Translations under genes and position numbers: made by a program
Notes under the pieces: generated by a model
The model's input: only the letters and a program-made list of their open reading frames with translations
What the model was told of the DNA's origin: nothing
Database searches by the model: none
Shown: piece after piece, positions 23,403 through 32,104 of the stretch
Layout: each line of letters starts with the position of its first letter
How positions within the stretch are numbered: position 1 is the first letter of the stretch
DNA from: Klebsiella pneumoniae
GTDB taxonomy: Bacteria; Pseudomonadota; Gammaproteobacteria; Steroidobacterales; Steroidobacteraceae
Assembly: GCA_945873095.1 (NCBI GenBank)
Contig: CAMCBU010000013.1
Coordinates: 1-52,337, forward strand
Direction: 5' to 3'
DNA length: 52,337 nt

Positions 23403-24494
23403 ATGAGTGACTCAATGCTCTGGTTGAATCAAATGGTATACGGCAACCCGCTGTCCCAGTGGGCACTAGCGGCGTTGGCTTTTTCAGTCACCTTCACCGT
23501 GTTGCCCTTCCTGCGCATGTTCTTGTTGTCGCGTGCGCGCAAGCTGCACGATTTGACCGAGGCTGGCGCGACCGAGCTCGTGCTACTGCTGATCAAGCGT
23601 ACTCGGCGTTTATTCCTGTTCGTGGTGGCGTTGTATTTCGCCATGCGGTTTCTCGAGCTACCGCCGCGGCTCGATCGGATCTCCATCAGCGTCATCGTTT
23701 TTGCCGGATGGTTCCAGGCCGCTTTGTGGGCTGTTGCAGCGGCAAGCTTCCTGGTCGAACAACGCAAGCGTCAGGCGGCAGAGCGTGTCGGCGGCGCTTC
23801 CGAAAACGTCGTTCTCGATATCGGGCTGTTCGTCGCGCGGGTGTTGATCTTCGCCGTGGCGATGTTGCTCGCCCTCGACAACCTCGGCGTCAACATCACC
23901 GCACTCGTGGCCGGCCTCGGTGTCGGCGGTATTGCGATCGCGCTCGCCGTACAGACGATACTCGGTGATTTGCTGGCGTCGCTATCCATCATGCTCGACA
24001 AACCGTTCGAGGTCGGTGATTGGCTGCGTATCGACGACATCGACGGCACCGTCGAAAAAATCGGCGTCAAGAGCACGCGTTTGCGCAGCCTCTCGGGCGA
24101 GCAGATCGTGCTATCGAATGCCGACATGCTCAAATGCCGCATTCGCAACATGGGCCGCATGCCGGAGCGTCGCTCGTTGTTCACGCTCGGTGTTGCTTAT
24201 CAAACCACGCCCGAAAAATTGCAGCTCGTTCCGCAGCTTGTCGAGGCGGCCGTTGCCAGCGTACCGGGCACGCGTTTCGAGTACTGCGTGTTGCTGCAGT
24301 TTGGTGCTTCGGCACTCGAATTCGAGGTCGTCTATTTCGTGCCTGAACCGGCTGATGTTCGCGGCAAATTTTTGAAGATCGTCGATGCGGTGAACCGGCG
24401 GATCCACGCTGACTTTGCTGCCAACGATATCGAGTTTGCATACCCGACGCAGACCGTCTACCTCAAAGCTGCAACGACCCCACGAGTTCCGTGA
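23403..24494 (+). CDS. MscS-family mechanosensitive ion channel
   Basis: A 363-residue inner-membrane protein. Four N-terminal TM segments (about 17-37, 57-75, 87-110 and 130-155) lead to the pore helix NITALVAGLGVGGIAIALAVQ, rich in Gly/Ala like MscS TM3. The beta domain follows (PFEVGDWLRIDDIDGTVEKIG, SNADMLKCRIRNMGR) and then the C-terminal alpha/beta domain. It probably releases solutes on osmotic downshock. It follows ntrC by 3 nt, so it may be co-transcribed with the nitrogen operon; a functional link is unknown. Its 3' end overlaps the convergent pyrD by 32 bp. Confidence 0.92.
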   Translation: MSDSMLWLNQMVYGNPLSQWALAALAFSVTFTVLPFLRMFLLSRARKLHDLTEAGATELVLLLIKRTRRLFLFVVALYFAMRFLELPPRLDRISISVIVFAGWFQAALWAVAAASFLVEQRKRQAAERVGGASENVVLDIGLFVARVLIFAVAMLLALDNLGVNITALVAGLGVGGIAIALAVQTILGDLLASLSIMLDKPFEVGDWLRIDDIDGTVEKIGVKSTRLRSLSGEQIVLSNADMLKCRIRNMGRMPERRSLFTLGVAYQTTPEKLQLVPQLVEAAVASVPGTRFEYCVLLQFGASALEFEVVYFVPEPADVRGKFLKIVDAVNRRIHADFAANDIEFAYPTQTVYLKAATTPRVP

Positions 24495-25398
24495 CGTTCG
24501 AGTAACCGTGGGTCTGCAGATACTCGGCAATGCCCGCGTTGATCTTCTTGCAGCTCATCGGGTCGTAGAACAACGAGGTACCGACACCCACGGCGCTGGC
24601 ACCGGCGATGATGAACTCGATCGCATCCGTCGCCGAGGTGATACCGCCTTGACCGATGATCGGCACATTGTGCTTGCGGGCCACGTCATACAGCTGGTGC
24701 ACCTTCAGCAGCGCGATGGGTTTGATCGCCGGGCCTGACAAGCCGCCCTGCACGTTACCGATGATGGGTCGGCGCGTTTTGGCGTCAATCGCCATGCCCA
24801 TGATGGTGTTGATCACCGACAGGCCGTCGCTACCAGCTTCGATACAAAGCCGCGCGTTTTCTTTGATGTCCGTCTGGTTGGGCGAGAGTTTCGTGATGAT
24901 GGGTTTTCGCGTTACCGCTCGGCAGGCGGCCACGACACGCGCCGACATCTCGGGGTAGTTGCCGAAAGCGACACCGCCCTCTTTGACGTTCGGGCATGAG
25001 ATGTTGATCTCGATGGCATCGATCGGGGAGTCGTCGAACCGTCGTGTGACCTCGGCATACTCCTCGATGGTCGAACCCGAGACGTTGGCGATGAAGCGAG
25101 TTTCGGTGAAATCGAGAGCCGGGAGAATCTGGCTGACGACGTGCTCGGTACCTGGATTCTGCAGTCCGATCGCGTTCAGCATCCCCATCGGTGTTTCGTA
25201 GACGCGATGGGGTCGATTGCCGAGGCGCGGCTCGAGCGTCGTGCCCTTCAGTACGACGCCGCCACAGTCGGTGTTCGAGAAACCCTCGATACGGGTGTAC
25301 TCCTCGCCGAAACCAACACAGCCCGAGAGCAGCACGATGGGCGAGGCGAAATCGAGACCCAGAAAACGATAGCGCAGCGAGGCGGCGGGGCTGGACAT
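24463..25398 (-). CDS. pyrD: Dihydroorotate dehydrogenase, class 1B catalytic type
   Basis: Oxidises dihydroorotate to orotate in pyrimidine synthesis. 311 residues from ATG at 25398; the frame upstream is antisense to trmL. K51 (VVLKGTTLEPRLGN) and catalytic Cys135 (EINISCPNVKEGG) identify class 1 rather than the membrane class 2 enzyme with Ser typical of Gammaproteobacteria. FMN-binding motifs IGQGGITSATDAIEF and GASAVGVGTSLF are present. Class 1B normally works with PyrK; no pyrK lies nearby, so the electron acceptor is unclear. It could also be a related dihydropyrimidine dehydrogenase-like enzyme. Confidence 0.82.
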   Translation of the reverse strand: MSSPAASLRYRFLGLDFASPIVLLSGCVGFGEEYTRIEGFSNTDCGGVVLKGTTLEPRLGNRPHRVYETPMGMLNAIGLQNPGTEHVVSQILPALDFTETRFIANVSGSTIEEYAEVTRRFDDSPIDAIEINISCPNVKEGGVAFGNYPEMSARVVAACRAVTRKPIITKLSPNQTDIKENARLCIEAGSDGLSVINTIMGMAIDAKTRRPIIGNVQGGLSGPAIKPIALLKVHQLYDVARKHNVPIIGQGGITSATDAIEFIIAGASAVGVGTSLFYDPMSCKKINAGIAEYLQTHGYSNVTELVGSLQL

Positions 25399-25434
25399 GC
25401 AGTGATTATAGATTGAGGGCGTTACCATGCGCGC

Positions 25435-25935
25435 ATGTTCCATATCGTGCTGTTCGAGCCGGAGATTCCACCCAATACCGGTAATGTGATCCGGCTCTGT
25501 GCCAACACCGGCGCCGAGCTGCATCTGATCCGACCGCTCGGCTTCGACCTCGATCGTCGGTCTGTACGTCGCGCGGGTCTCGATTACCGTTGGATGGCAG
25601 CGGTGCATGTCCACGAGGATTTCGCTGCCTGTCGTGCGGCTTTGGCCGCGCAAGGCGCAGGCCGGTGGTATGCGATCGAAACCGGTGGGACGCGTCGATA
25701 TGACGCCATCGCGTGGCAGCAAGGTGACGTGATGATATTCGGCTCCGAGCGGCATGGTCTCCCGATGGAAATAATCAAGGAGCTCACGGCCGAGGTGGCG
25801 GGGGATGCCATCGCGAGCATCCCGATGCGCGAGGGGAACCGCAGCCTCAATTTGTCCAACTCCGTCGCACTCGTACTTTACGAGGCTTGGCGACAAAACG
25901 GTTTTTCGATACCGGCTAATCGAACTCCGCTTTGA
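25435..25935 (+). CDS. trmL: tRNA (cytidine/uridine-2'-O-)-methyltransferase TrmL
   Basis: A SPOUT methyltransferase that 2'-O-methylates the wobble nucleotide of tRNA-Leu isoacceptors. 166 residues, compared with 157 in E. coli. Motifs: FEPEIPPNTGNVIRLCANTG, HLIRPLGFDL, VMIFGSERHGLP and the knot residues IPMREGNRSLNLSNSVALVLYE. It diverges from pyrD by 36 bp and its 3' end overlaps gpsA on the other strand by 20 bp. In enterics trmL also lies near gpsA, secB and grxC, so the neighbourhood is conserved. Confidence 0.95.
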   Translation: MFHIVLFEPEIPPNTGNVIRLCANTGAELHLIRPLGFDLDRRSVRRAGLDYRWMAAVHVHEDFAACRAALAAQGAGRWYAIETGGTRRYDAIAWQQGDVMIFGSERHGLPMEIIKELTAEVAGDAIASIPMREGNRSLNLSNSVALVLYEAWRQNGFSIPANRTPL

Positions 25936-26926
25936 TCGGTCTCGACATCAAACTTTTGACCACTTCGCGCGGCGGCAAAGCCTCGTAGAGGGTGCGATAA
26001 ATACTGTCGCAGATGGGCATATCGACGCCGTACCGTTTTGCCACGAGTCTGACTGCGCGGGCAGCAAGATATCCCTCCACCACCTGACCGATCTCCGCCA
26101 AGGCGGCCTCGACACCGCGACCCGCTGCCAACAGCAAACCGAAACGACGGTTGCGAGATTGGTCATCGGTGCAAGTCAGGACGAGATCACCGAGCCCGGC
26201 AAGACCCATGAACGTTTCCTTTTGCGCACCGAGTGCCACGCCAAGCCGGGTCATCTCGACCAAACCTCGGGTGATCAATGCCACTCGAGTATTGGCGCCA
26301 AAGCCAAGGCCGTCGGCGAGACCGGCGCCAACCGCCAACACGTTCTTCGTGGCACCACCGACCTCGACACCCACGATATCGGTCGAGGTGTAAGCGCGAA
26401 AGTTGGCTGACGAGAGATTTTGTGCGAGCGACACCGCAAACGCTTCCTCGGTCGCAGCGATCGTCATCGCCGTGGGTAAGCCGGCGCCGACTTCGCGTGC
26501 AAAGGTCGGACCCGACAGCACGGCGAATGCGCGGTCGGAACCGAGTTCCTCGCGTGCGACTTGGTGTGGCAGCAGACCGGTTTCGAGTTCGAAACCTTTG
26601 GTCGCCCACGCGAGGCGCGCATCGGGTGGCAGGATGGGAGCTAATTCTTTGAGCAGTGATCGCAGTGCATGGCTCGGTACGGCGATGAGAACATCCTGCG
26701 CACCCTCGATCGCCGCTGCCAGCGTGTCGACGACGTGCAGATGGTCGGGGAAGGGCGCATCCGGCAGGTAGCGAGCATTACGACGATCCTGCGCCATCGC
26801 CGCCAACAGCGCGGTGTCACGCGCCCAGAGTCGAGTGTCGTGACCGGTGCGGGCGAACTGGATCGCCAGGGCCGTGCCCCAGGATCCAGCGCCCAATACG
26901 GCCAGCGGTGTGCCCGTGGCCGTCAT
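25916..26926 (-). CDS. gpsA: Glycerol-3-phosphate dehydrogenase [NAD(P)+]
   Basis: Reduces dihydroxyacetone phosphate to sn-glycerol-3-phosphate for phospholipid synthesis. 336 residues (E. coli 339). Rossmann motif VLGAGSWGTALAIQFARTGH at the N-terminus, VLSGPTFAREV and the catalytic region VEVGGATKNVLAVGAGLADGL are diagnostic. It follows secB by 5 nt, the usual secB-gpsA pair. Its 3' end overlaps trmL on the opposite strand by 20 bp. Confidence 0.97.
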   Translation of the reverse strand: MTATGTPLAVLGAGSWGTALAIQFARTGHDTRLWARDTALLAAMAQDRRNARYLPDAPFPDHLHVVDTLAAAIEGAQDVLIAVPSHALRSLLKELAPILPPDARLAWATKGFELETGLLPHQVAREELGSDRAFAVLSGPTFAREVGAGLPTAMTIAATEEAFAVSLAQNLSSANFRAYTSTDIVGVEVGGATKNVLAVGAGLADGLGFGANTRVALITRGLVEMTRLGVALGAQKETFMGLAGLGDLVLTCTDDQSRNRRFGLLLAAGRGVEAALAEIGQVVEGYLAARAVRLVAKRYGVDMPICDSIYRTLYEALPPREVVKSLMSRPIKAEFD

Positions 26927-26931
26927 CGATC

Positions 26932-27441
26932 TCAGCTATTCAGCGGTTGCTGAGCGGCCTGGGTCTGGGCTTCGGCTGCTTCCGCGCGTGAGCGCGCATA
27001 CAAAAGCTCGAAGTTGACCGGTGGCAGCAACAACTGCGGGAAACCGCCCTGGGTGACCAGGTTGGCGATTTGCGCGCGCGCGTACGGGAACAGGACGTTC
27101 GGGCCGATGCTGGCGACCGCGCGCCGATAGTCTTCTTCGCCGAGGTTGCGTACGGCAAAGATTCCGCCCTGCTGCACTTCGACCAAGAAAGCCGTGGCGT
27201 CGGCGTTTTTAGCGGTGACGCTGATACGCAACACGATCTCGCGCAGATCCGGCGAGAGGATCTCGGTCGCCGTGTCCAACTCGAGATTGATGTTCGGATT
27301 CCATTGTCCGTCGACGCGCGGGCCCTTGGGCGCCTCGAAGGAGCAATCTTTGAGATACACGCTTTGCAGTGAAAACTCAGGTGCGTTCGGATCAGCTTCG
27401 GTGCCGGCAACGCCATCTGCAGTCGGATTCGGATCAGCCAT
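26932..27441 (-). CDS. secB: Protein-export chaperone SecB
   Basis: A cytosolic tetrameric chaperone that keeps precursors unfolded and hands them to SecA. 169 residues, longer than E. coli (155) owing to an acidic, low-complexity N-terminus (MADPNPTADGVAGTEADP) and an Ala/Gln-rich tail. The core FSLQSVYLKDCSFEAPKGP, ILSPDLREIVLRISVTAK and SIGPNVLFPYARAQIANLVTQGGFPQLLLPPVNF is canonical. It lies between grxC (63 nt upstream) and gpsA. Confidence 0.97.
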   Translation of the reverse strand: MADPNPTADGVAGTEADPNAPEFSLQSVYLKDCSFEAPKGPRVDGQWNPNINLELDTATEILSPDLREIVLRISVTAKNADATAFLVEVQQGGIFAVRNLGEEDYRRAVASIGPNVLFPYARAQIANLVTQGGFPQLLLPPVNFELLYARSRAEAAEAQTQAAQQPLNS

Positions 27442-27504
27442 GTCGATGAGCCTCTGTGGAAGACGATGAGTTCAGGAGTGAATTGTCGAGATGATCGTAC
27501 GTGG

Positions 27505-27756
27505 TCAGACGAGCAACGGGTCGAGACCGCCACGGGCGTCGAGGGCGTGCAAGTCGTCGCAACCGCCGACATGGACCTCGCCGATGAAAATTTGCGGCAC
27601 GGTACGACGCCCGCTGCGCGTCATCATTTCGGCACGACGCGCCGGCTCAGCATCGATGTCGATTTCTTCGAAGGCGACACCTTTGCGGGTCAGCAGGCCC
27701 CGTGCCCGCTCGCAATAAGGACACCAGCCGGTCGCATACATGACGACTTTGGCCAT
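27505..27756 (-). CDS. grxC: Glutaredoxin 3
   Basis: A small dithiol oxidoreductase of 83 residues with active site C12-P-Y-C15 in the sequence YATGWCPYCERARGLL, the cis-Pro motif TVPQIFIGEVHVGGCDDL and a final helix. It reduces disulfides with glutathione. The start ATG at 27756 shares its A with the rhodanese stop (TGATG), so translation is coupled. The frame stays open upstream across the rhodanese gene, but that extension is a shadow. The rhodanese-grxC-secB-gpsA order matches enteric yibN-grxC-secB-gpsA. Confidence 0.96.
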   Translation of the reverse strand: MAKVVMYATGWCPYCERARGLLTRKGVAFEEIDIDAEPARRAEMMTRSGRRTVPQIFIGEVHVGGCDDLHALDARGGLDPLLV

Positions 27757-28190
27757 CAGGCTTGGCTCTTCTCTCGGGCGAGCGGCAGATTTTCCGACTG
27801 CCAACCGCTGATGCCGCCGCGCAGATTGAAAACTTGGGTGAAGCCTTGCCCGTTCAATACGCGCGCCGCCGAGGCGCCGGTGCTGCCAGAGTGGCAATAG
27901 ACCACCACAGGTTTTTCCTTGTGCTTCTTGAGCTTGTCGCCAGCCTTGACGAGTTCGTGCGAATCCATTTGGCGCGAACCGGCGATATGACCCGCGGCGT
28001 GATCCTCCGGCTTGCGGATGTCGAGCACCAATGCGCCTTGGTTCTGCAGACGGATCAGATCTTGCGGTGAGATGGCTGCGAAGGAGTCGCGCCGAAGGCG
28101 GATTTCGTAAACGAGCACCAGCAGGGCGGCGAGCGCAGCCATCCCGACCAACCACGGGTGGTTGGCGATGTATTCCGGCAACTTTTCCAT
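27756..28190 (-). CDS. Membrane-anchored rhodanese-like protein (YibN family)
   Basis: A 144-residue protein with one N-terminal TM helix (about 14-30, LVGMAALAALLVLVYEI) followed by a rhodanese domain with catalytic-type Cys99 in VVVYCHSGSTGASAA. The family can transfer sulfur; the true substrate is unknown. ATG at 28190 is preferred over 28217 because the longer start would run into the envC start region. The divergent envC starts only 25 bp away, so the two promoters must overlap. Confidence 0.93.
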   Translation of the reverse strand: MEKLPEYIANHPWLVGMAALAALLVLVYEIRLRRDSFAAISPQDLIRLQNQGALVLDIRKPEDHAAGHIAGSRQMDSHELVKAGDKLKKHKEKPVVVYCHSGSTGASAARVLNGQGFTQVFNLRGGISGWQSENLPLAREKSQA

Positions 28191-28215
28191 GCGGGAGATT
28201 ATACAATTTCGCCGC

Positions 28216-29364
28216 ATGCGCGGCCGAACCCTTTGTTTTTCGTTACTTTTTACCCTGCTAGCGGCAGCGCCTGCGGGCTACGCGCAGGATGCGGCCAAAA
28301 CGGAAGCCGACCTGCGTCAGTTGCGCTCGCAAATCGAACGCATCCGTAGTCAGGTCGCCAAAGACGCCGCCGAAAAGGATCGGCTCGCAAAAAGTCTGCG
28401 GGCTGCCGAGCAGTCCGCTTCGGCCGCGCGAGTCGTGCTCGGTCGTCTGCGCGGTGAGCGGCAGACGCGTGAGCAGCGTTTGCAAGAGCTCGCGGAGCAA
28501 AAGCGCGCGCGCGAAACCGAGTTGGCCAGCGAGCGAGCGTCGCTGGCAGCACAGCTGCGGGCGGCACATCAGATCGGCCGCGAAGATCCACTCAAGATGC
28601 TGCTGAATGAGCAGGATCCATCGCAGGCCGGTCGCTTGGTCGCGTATTACGCCTATTTCGGCCGGGCGCGGGCTCGACAGCTCGGCGTCATCGAAACGAA
28701 AGTCAACGAGATCGAGGCGCTCGAGCGTGATCTGGAAACCGAGAAGGAACGTATCGCGCGCTTGGAGCGCGAACAGTCCGGCGAAGTCGCCAAGCTCGAT
28801 AAAGCACGCGCGGAGCGCGGTGTCGTCCTCGCACAATTGAACGCCGAAGCGAAGGAGCGCACCGCGACTTTGCAGCGTTTGCAGCGCGAGCAAGCGGCGC
28901 TGCAAAAGTTGCTGCAGCAGCTCCGACGCACCACGCCGAGTTTTCCGAGCGACAACAAGAGCCCGTTCGCGCGGATGCGCGGCAAATTGGCGTGGCCGGT
29001 ATCGGGAAAAATCATCTCGCGCTTCGGTCAGCAACGTGCCGGTTCGATGAAGTGGGAGGGTGCCCTGATCGGCGCCGAACGTGGCGCAGCGGTGCGAGCG
29101 ATCTATCGTGGCCGCGTCGTCTATGCCGATTGGCTCGCAGGCCTAGGCTTGCTCGTGATCGTCGATCACGGTAGCGGATTCCTGAGCCTCTATGGGCACA
29201 ACGAGCAGCTCTATCGCCAAGTGGGCGACACCGTCGTGGCCGGCGATACGATCGCAGCGGTGGGTGATACGGGCGGACGTCCAGCGCCACAGTTGTATTT
29301 CGAAATTCGCCAAGCGGCACGGCCCGTCGACCCCACCCCTTGGTTCAGTACTCGTCAGCCGTGA
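28216..29364 (+). CDS. envC: Murein hydrolase activator EnvC
   Basis: A periplasmic cell-division factor that activates amidases at the septum. 382 residues: signal peptide (MRGRTLCFSLLFTLLAAAPAGYA), a long coiled coil (about 25-230) rich in Lys, Arg, Glu and Gln, and a C-terminal LytM/M23 domain. The metal ligands are degenerate (no HxxxD, and LYFEIR in place of LHFEIR), as in non-catalytic EnvC. The start is ATG at 28216; a longer frame to 28162 overlaps the divergent rhodanese. ctpA begins at the stop (GTGA overlap). Confidence 0.93.
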   Translation: MRGRTLCFSLLFTLLAAAPAGYAQDAAKTEADLRQLRSQIERIRSQVAKDAAEKDRLAKSLRAAEQSASAARVVLGRLRGERQTREQRLQELAEQKRARETELASERASLAAQLRAAHQIGREDPLKMLLNEQDPSQAGRLVAYYAYFGRARARQLGVIETKVNEIEALERDLETEKERIARLEREQSGEVAKLDKARAERGVVLAQLNAEAKERTATLQRLQREQAALQKLLQQLRRTTPSFPSDNKSPFARMRGKLAWPVSGKIISRFGQQRAGSMKWEGALIGAERGAAVRAIYRGRVVYADWLAGLGLLVIVDHGSGFLSLYGHNEQLYRQVGDTVVAGDTIAAVGDTGGRPAPQLYFEIRQAARPVDPTPWFSTRQP

Positions 29365-30611
29365 GTCTCGCCCAATCCCATCGCCTCATCTGGTTGGCTG
29401 CGGCCGCAGGCTTGACCGTGGGCGCCGCGGTCACGTGGTTCGTGTCTCGGCCCCAAGCCGAGACGCTCGATGTGTCGACGCCATCAAAGAAATCCACCGC
29501 CGCTGAACCCCTGACGGTGCGCGAGTTGCCAGCGAGTGAGTCGCGACGGATCGCCGAGATCATCGCGCAGGTGCAGCGCGAGTATGTCGATGAGGTGACA
29601 CCCGATCGTCTGCTCGAGCAAGCGATGCGCGGCATGGTCGGTGGCTTGGATCCGTACTCGGCTTACCTCGACCGACGGGAATACGAAGAATTGCGGCGCG
29701 GCGCGGCCGGGAGTTATCCCGGTATCGGCATCGAGGTATCTGCCGAAGGCGAAGGCATCAAAGTCGTACGCTCCTTGGCAGATTCGCCCGCGGCACGAGC
29801 GGGTATCCGCGGCGGCGATGTCATCTTGCAGATCGATGACGAGGCCGTGGGGAGCAATGTCAGCGCGGCGCTCGAGCAGATGCGCGGCCCGCCGGGCTCG
29901 CTCGTCCGTCTGACCCTGCGTCGCGCCGAGAGCGCCGAGTTGGTCAGCGTGGCGCTCGAGCGCGCCAAGGTCGAAGTACACAGCGTCTCGGGCGAGCTGC
30001 TGGAGTCGGGCTATGCATATGTCCGAATCGCTTCCTTCAGCGAGACGACGCGCAAAGATTTCGAGCGAGTGGTGCGCGAGCTCGCCACTACAGCGCCCCT
30101 ACGTGGCGTCGTGCTCGATGTGCGGCACAACCCGGGCGGCGTTCTCGAAGCCGCGGTCGAGGTAGCCGACGCCTTGCTCGATTCAGGCAATATCGTCTCG
30201 GCGACCGGTCGCACAGGGGAAGCCAATTTTCGTATGGACGCTTCCCGGGGCCAGTTGCTCGAGGGTGTGCCGCTGGTGCTGTTGATCAACGGTGCATCGG
30301 CGTCGGCCGCTGAGATTTTAGCGGGTGCTCTCAAAGATAATGGTCGTGCGCAGTTGGTGGGTCGGCGAACCTATGGCAAAGGCGTCGTGCAAAGTGTTCT
30401 GCCACTAGCCGATGGCCGCGCCCTGAAACTCACGACATCGCGATATGTGACGCCAGCAGGCGTATCCATCAATGAAACGGGCATCGAACCCGATGTGCTG
30501 GTTCCCGGCGCGGATGTCATGCCGAGCGCCGCGCGTGAGGATGCGGAAGTCAAGTTGGCGCTGCGTACGCTGAGTGCAGCGACGGGCGCTGGAGCAAAGG
30601 AACGCCAATGA
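29361..30611 (+). CDS. ctpA: Carboxyl-terminal processing S41 peptidase
   Basis: A periplasmic serine/lysine protease with a PDZ domain. 416 residues from GTG at 29361, which overlaps the envC stop by 4 nt; an in-frame start at 29340 would add seven residues. An N-terminal signal/TM (IWLAAAAGLTVGAAVTWFVS) is followed by the PDZ domain (~90-185, YPGIGIEVS, AGIRGGDVILQIDD) and the protease core with catalytic S315 (NGASASAAEI) and K340 (TYGKGVVQS). The pairing with EnvC suggests control of cell-wall hydrolases, as in relatives; this link is inference. Confidence 0.94.
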   Translation: MSLAQSHRLIWLAAAAGLTVGAAVTWFVSRPQAETLDVSTPSKKSTAAEPLTVRELPASESRRIAEIIAQVQREYVDEVTPDRLLEQAMRGMVGGLDPYSAYLDRREYEELRRGAAGSYPGIGIEVSAEGEGIKVVRSLADSPAARAGIRGGDVILQIDDEAVGSNVSAALEQMRGPPGSLVRLTLRRAESAELVSVALERAKVEVHSVSGELLESGYAYVRIASFSETTRKDFERVVRELATTAPLRGVVLDVRHNPGGVLEAAVEVADALLDSGNIVSATGRTGEANFRMDASRGQLLEGVPLVLLINGASASAAEILAGALKDNGRAQLVGRRTYGKGVVQSVLPLADGRALKLTTSRYVTPAGVSINETGIEPDVLVPGADVMPSAAREDAEVKLALRTLSAATGAGAKERQ

Positions 30612-31261
30612 TCGAAATGCTGCAGTTTTTGCTGGACTTCATCCTGAACCTCGACGAACACCTCGTAGAGTTGTTACAGGCTTACGGGGTCTGGATCTAC
30701 GCCATCCTGTTCATCATCGTGTTTGCCGAAACCGGCCTCGTCGTGACGCCGTGGTTGCCAGGTGATTCGTTGTTGTTTGCGGTAGGCACGCTCGTCGCGA
30801 TCGACTCGAGCGGCACGCTGGATATCGGCGTCGTCGCCGTCTCGTTGATCATCGCGGCGATTCTGGGCAACACCTGCAACTACGCGATCGGTAAATGGAT
30901 CGGGCCGCCCGCGTTCAGCGGCCGATATCGACTTCTGAAGGTCGAATATCTGCGGCAGACCGAGGTCTATTTCGCCAAACATGGTGGCAAGACGGTGGTG
31001 TTATCGCGCTTCCTGCCGATTTTGCGGACCTTTGCGCCCTTCGTCTCGGGTGTTGCGCGCATGCACTACCCCCGCTTCCAGACGTACAACGTGCTCGGCG
31101 CGTTACTTTGGGTCACCGTTTTTTTGGGTGGCGGCTATCTCTTCGGCAACATCCCGATCGTCAAAAACAACTTTGGCTTGGTCACCCTCACCATCATCGG
31201 CGCCTCGCTGATTCCGGTGGCGATCTTGGTCTGGCGTCGTCGCCGCGACTCAGCCGAGTAG
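30608..31261 (+). CDS. DedA-family membrane protein
   Basis: A 217-residue inner-membrane protein of the DedA/VTT family with 5-6 TM segments. The family motifs are visible: ETGLVVTPWLPGDSLLFAVGTL, and VVLSRFLPILRTFAPFVSGVARM with the conserved Arg and Pro residues. Members help flip or traffic lipid carriers and maintain proton motive force. It overlaps ctpA by 4 nt (ATGA at 30608), making an envC-ctpA-dedA envelope operon. Its 3' end overlaps the convergent MAPEG gene by 12 bp. Confidence 0.92.
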   Translation: MIEMLQFLLDFILNLDEHLVELLQAYGVWIYAILFIIVFAETGLVVTPWLPGDSLLFAVGTLVAIDSSGTLDIGVVAVSLIIAAILGNTCNYAIGKWIGPPAFSGRYRLLKVEYLRQTEVYFAKHGGKTVVLSRFLPILRTFAPFVSGVARMHYPRFQTYNVLGALLWVTVFLGGGYLFGNIPIVKNNFGLVTLTIIGASLIPVAILVWRRRRDSAE

Positions 31262-31648
31262 CGAGCGAGCGGCGCCGTAGAGGCCACCGAACAGCAAGGC
31301 GAGCGTCGGAAAAAACGACAGCCCAAAGCCGAGGCTGCGCTTGTTGGCCGCTTCGACATAGCCCTTGAAGTAGAGTGCACGACCGATGATGAAGACGGCA
31401 CCGAGCAACACCGCCCATGCCTCGTCGATGAAGATCGCAAAGCTCCACAGCGCCGGAATGAAAAGAGCCAGCGATTCGAGCGTGTTCATCTGCACTCGAT
31501 ACACGCGCTCGAAATTCTCATCACCGGTGGTCGCCGGCGCCTTGACGCCGTATTGATAGCGAGCGCGGCCGACGGCCATGGTGAAGATGAAGTATTCGAA
31601 CAAGGCGAGCAACATGATCAGGTGAACGGCAGCGAAGTCGGTCGGCAT
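31250..31648 (-). CDS. MAPEG-family membrane protein
   Basis: A 132-residue protein with four TM segments, starting MPTDFAAVHLIMLLALFEYF. The region GDENFERVYRVQMNTLESLALFIPALW is the signature of the MAPEG family (membrane-associated eicosanoid/glutathione metabolism). Bacterial members are often glutathione S-transferase-like; substrate unknown. The start at 31648 follows AAGGGG; a longer frame to 31729 is rejected. Confidence 0.88.
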   Translation of the reverse strand: MPTDFAAVHLIMLLALFEYFIFTMAVGRARYQYGVKAPATTGDENFERVYRVQMNTLESLALFIPALWSFAIFIDEAWAVLLGAVFIIGRALYFKGYVEAANKRSLGFGLSFFPTLALLFGGLYGAARSLLG

Positions 31649-31735
31649 GATGGAACCCCTTGGTGTAGCGGTGGTCGGAAGACCGTACACGGAGGATAGC
31701 GCGATGGCACAATCTTGCCGAGGAGGCATGCATCG

Positions 31736-32104
31736 ATGACTGGTTTTGTATTGCGCGCCGTGATCGCCGCTTTCGGGCTGTGGTTGGCTACGGAGTGGGT
31801 GGATGGCGTCGTCATCAACGACGCGGCGACGTTGCTGCTAGCGGCCGTGCTGCTCGGTGTGGTCAACGCGTTCGTGCGCCCCATCGCCATCGTGCTGACG
31901 TTGCCGATCAGTGTGGTGACCCTGGGTTTGTTTCTGCTCGTGGTCAATGCCGGCATGCTCGCCTTGGTTGCATATGTGGTCCCCGGTTTCGATTTGCTCG
32001 GCTTTTGGCCAGCACTGTGGACCGCGATCGTCGTTGGCCTCACCAGTTGGGTCGGCTCCTGGTTCATCGGGCCGCGCGGACTCGAGCGATTGAATCGACG
32101 ATGA
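31736..32104 (+). CDS. Phage-holin-4-like (PF04020/YvlD-type) membrane protein
   Basis: A 122-residue protein with four hydrophobic segments: MTGFVLRAVIAAFGLWLATEW, ATLLLAAVLLGVVNAFVRPIAIVLTLP, VVTLGLFLLVVNAGMLALVAYVVPGF and a last one. The motif NAFVRPI...LPISVVTLGLFLLVVNA is typical of the YvlD/holin-4 family. Despite the name, members are chromosomal and not proven holins. Its stop overlaps the next gene by 4 nt (32101-32104), so the two are coupled. It diverges from the MAPEG gene by 87 bp. Confidence 0.82.
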   Translation: MTGFVLRAVIAAFGLWLATEWVDGVVINDAATLLLAAVLLGVVNAFVRPIAIVLTLPISVVTLGLFLLVVNAGMLALVAYVVPGFDLLGFWPALWTAIVVGLTSWVGSWFIGPRGLERLNRR

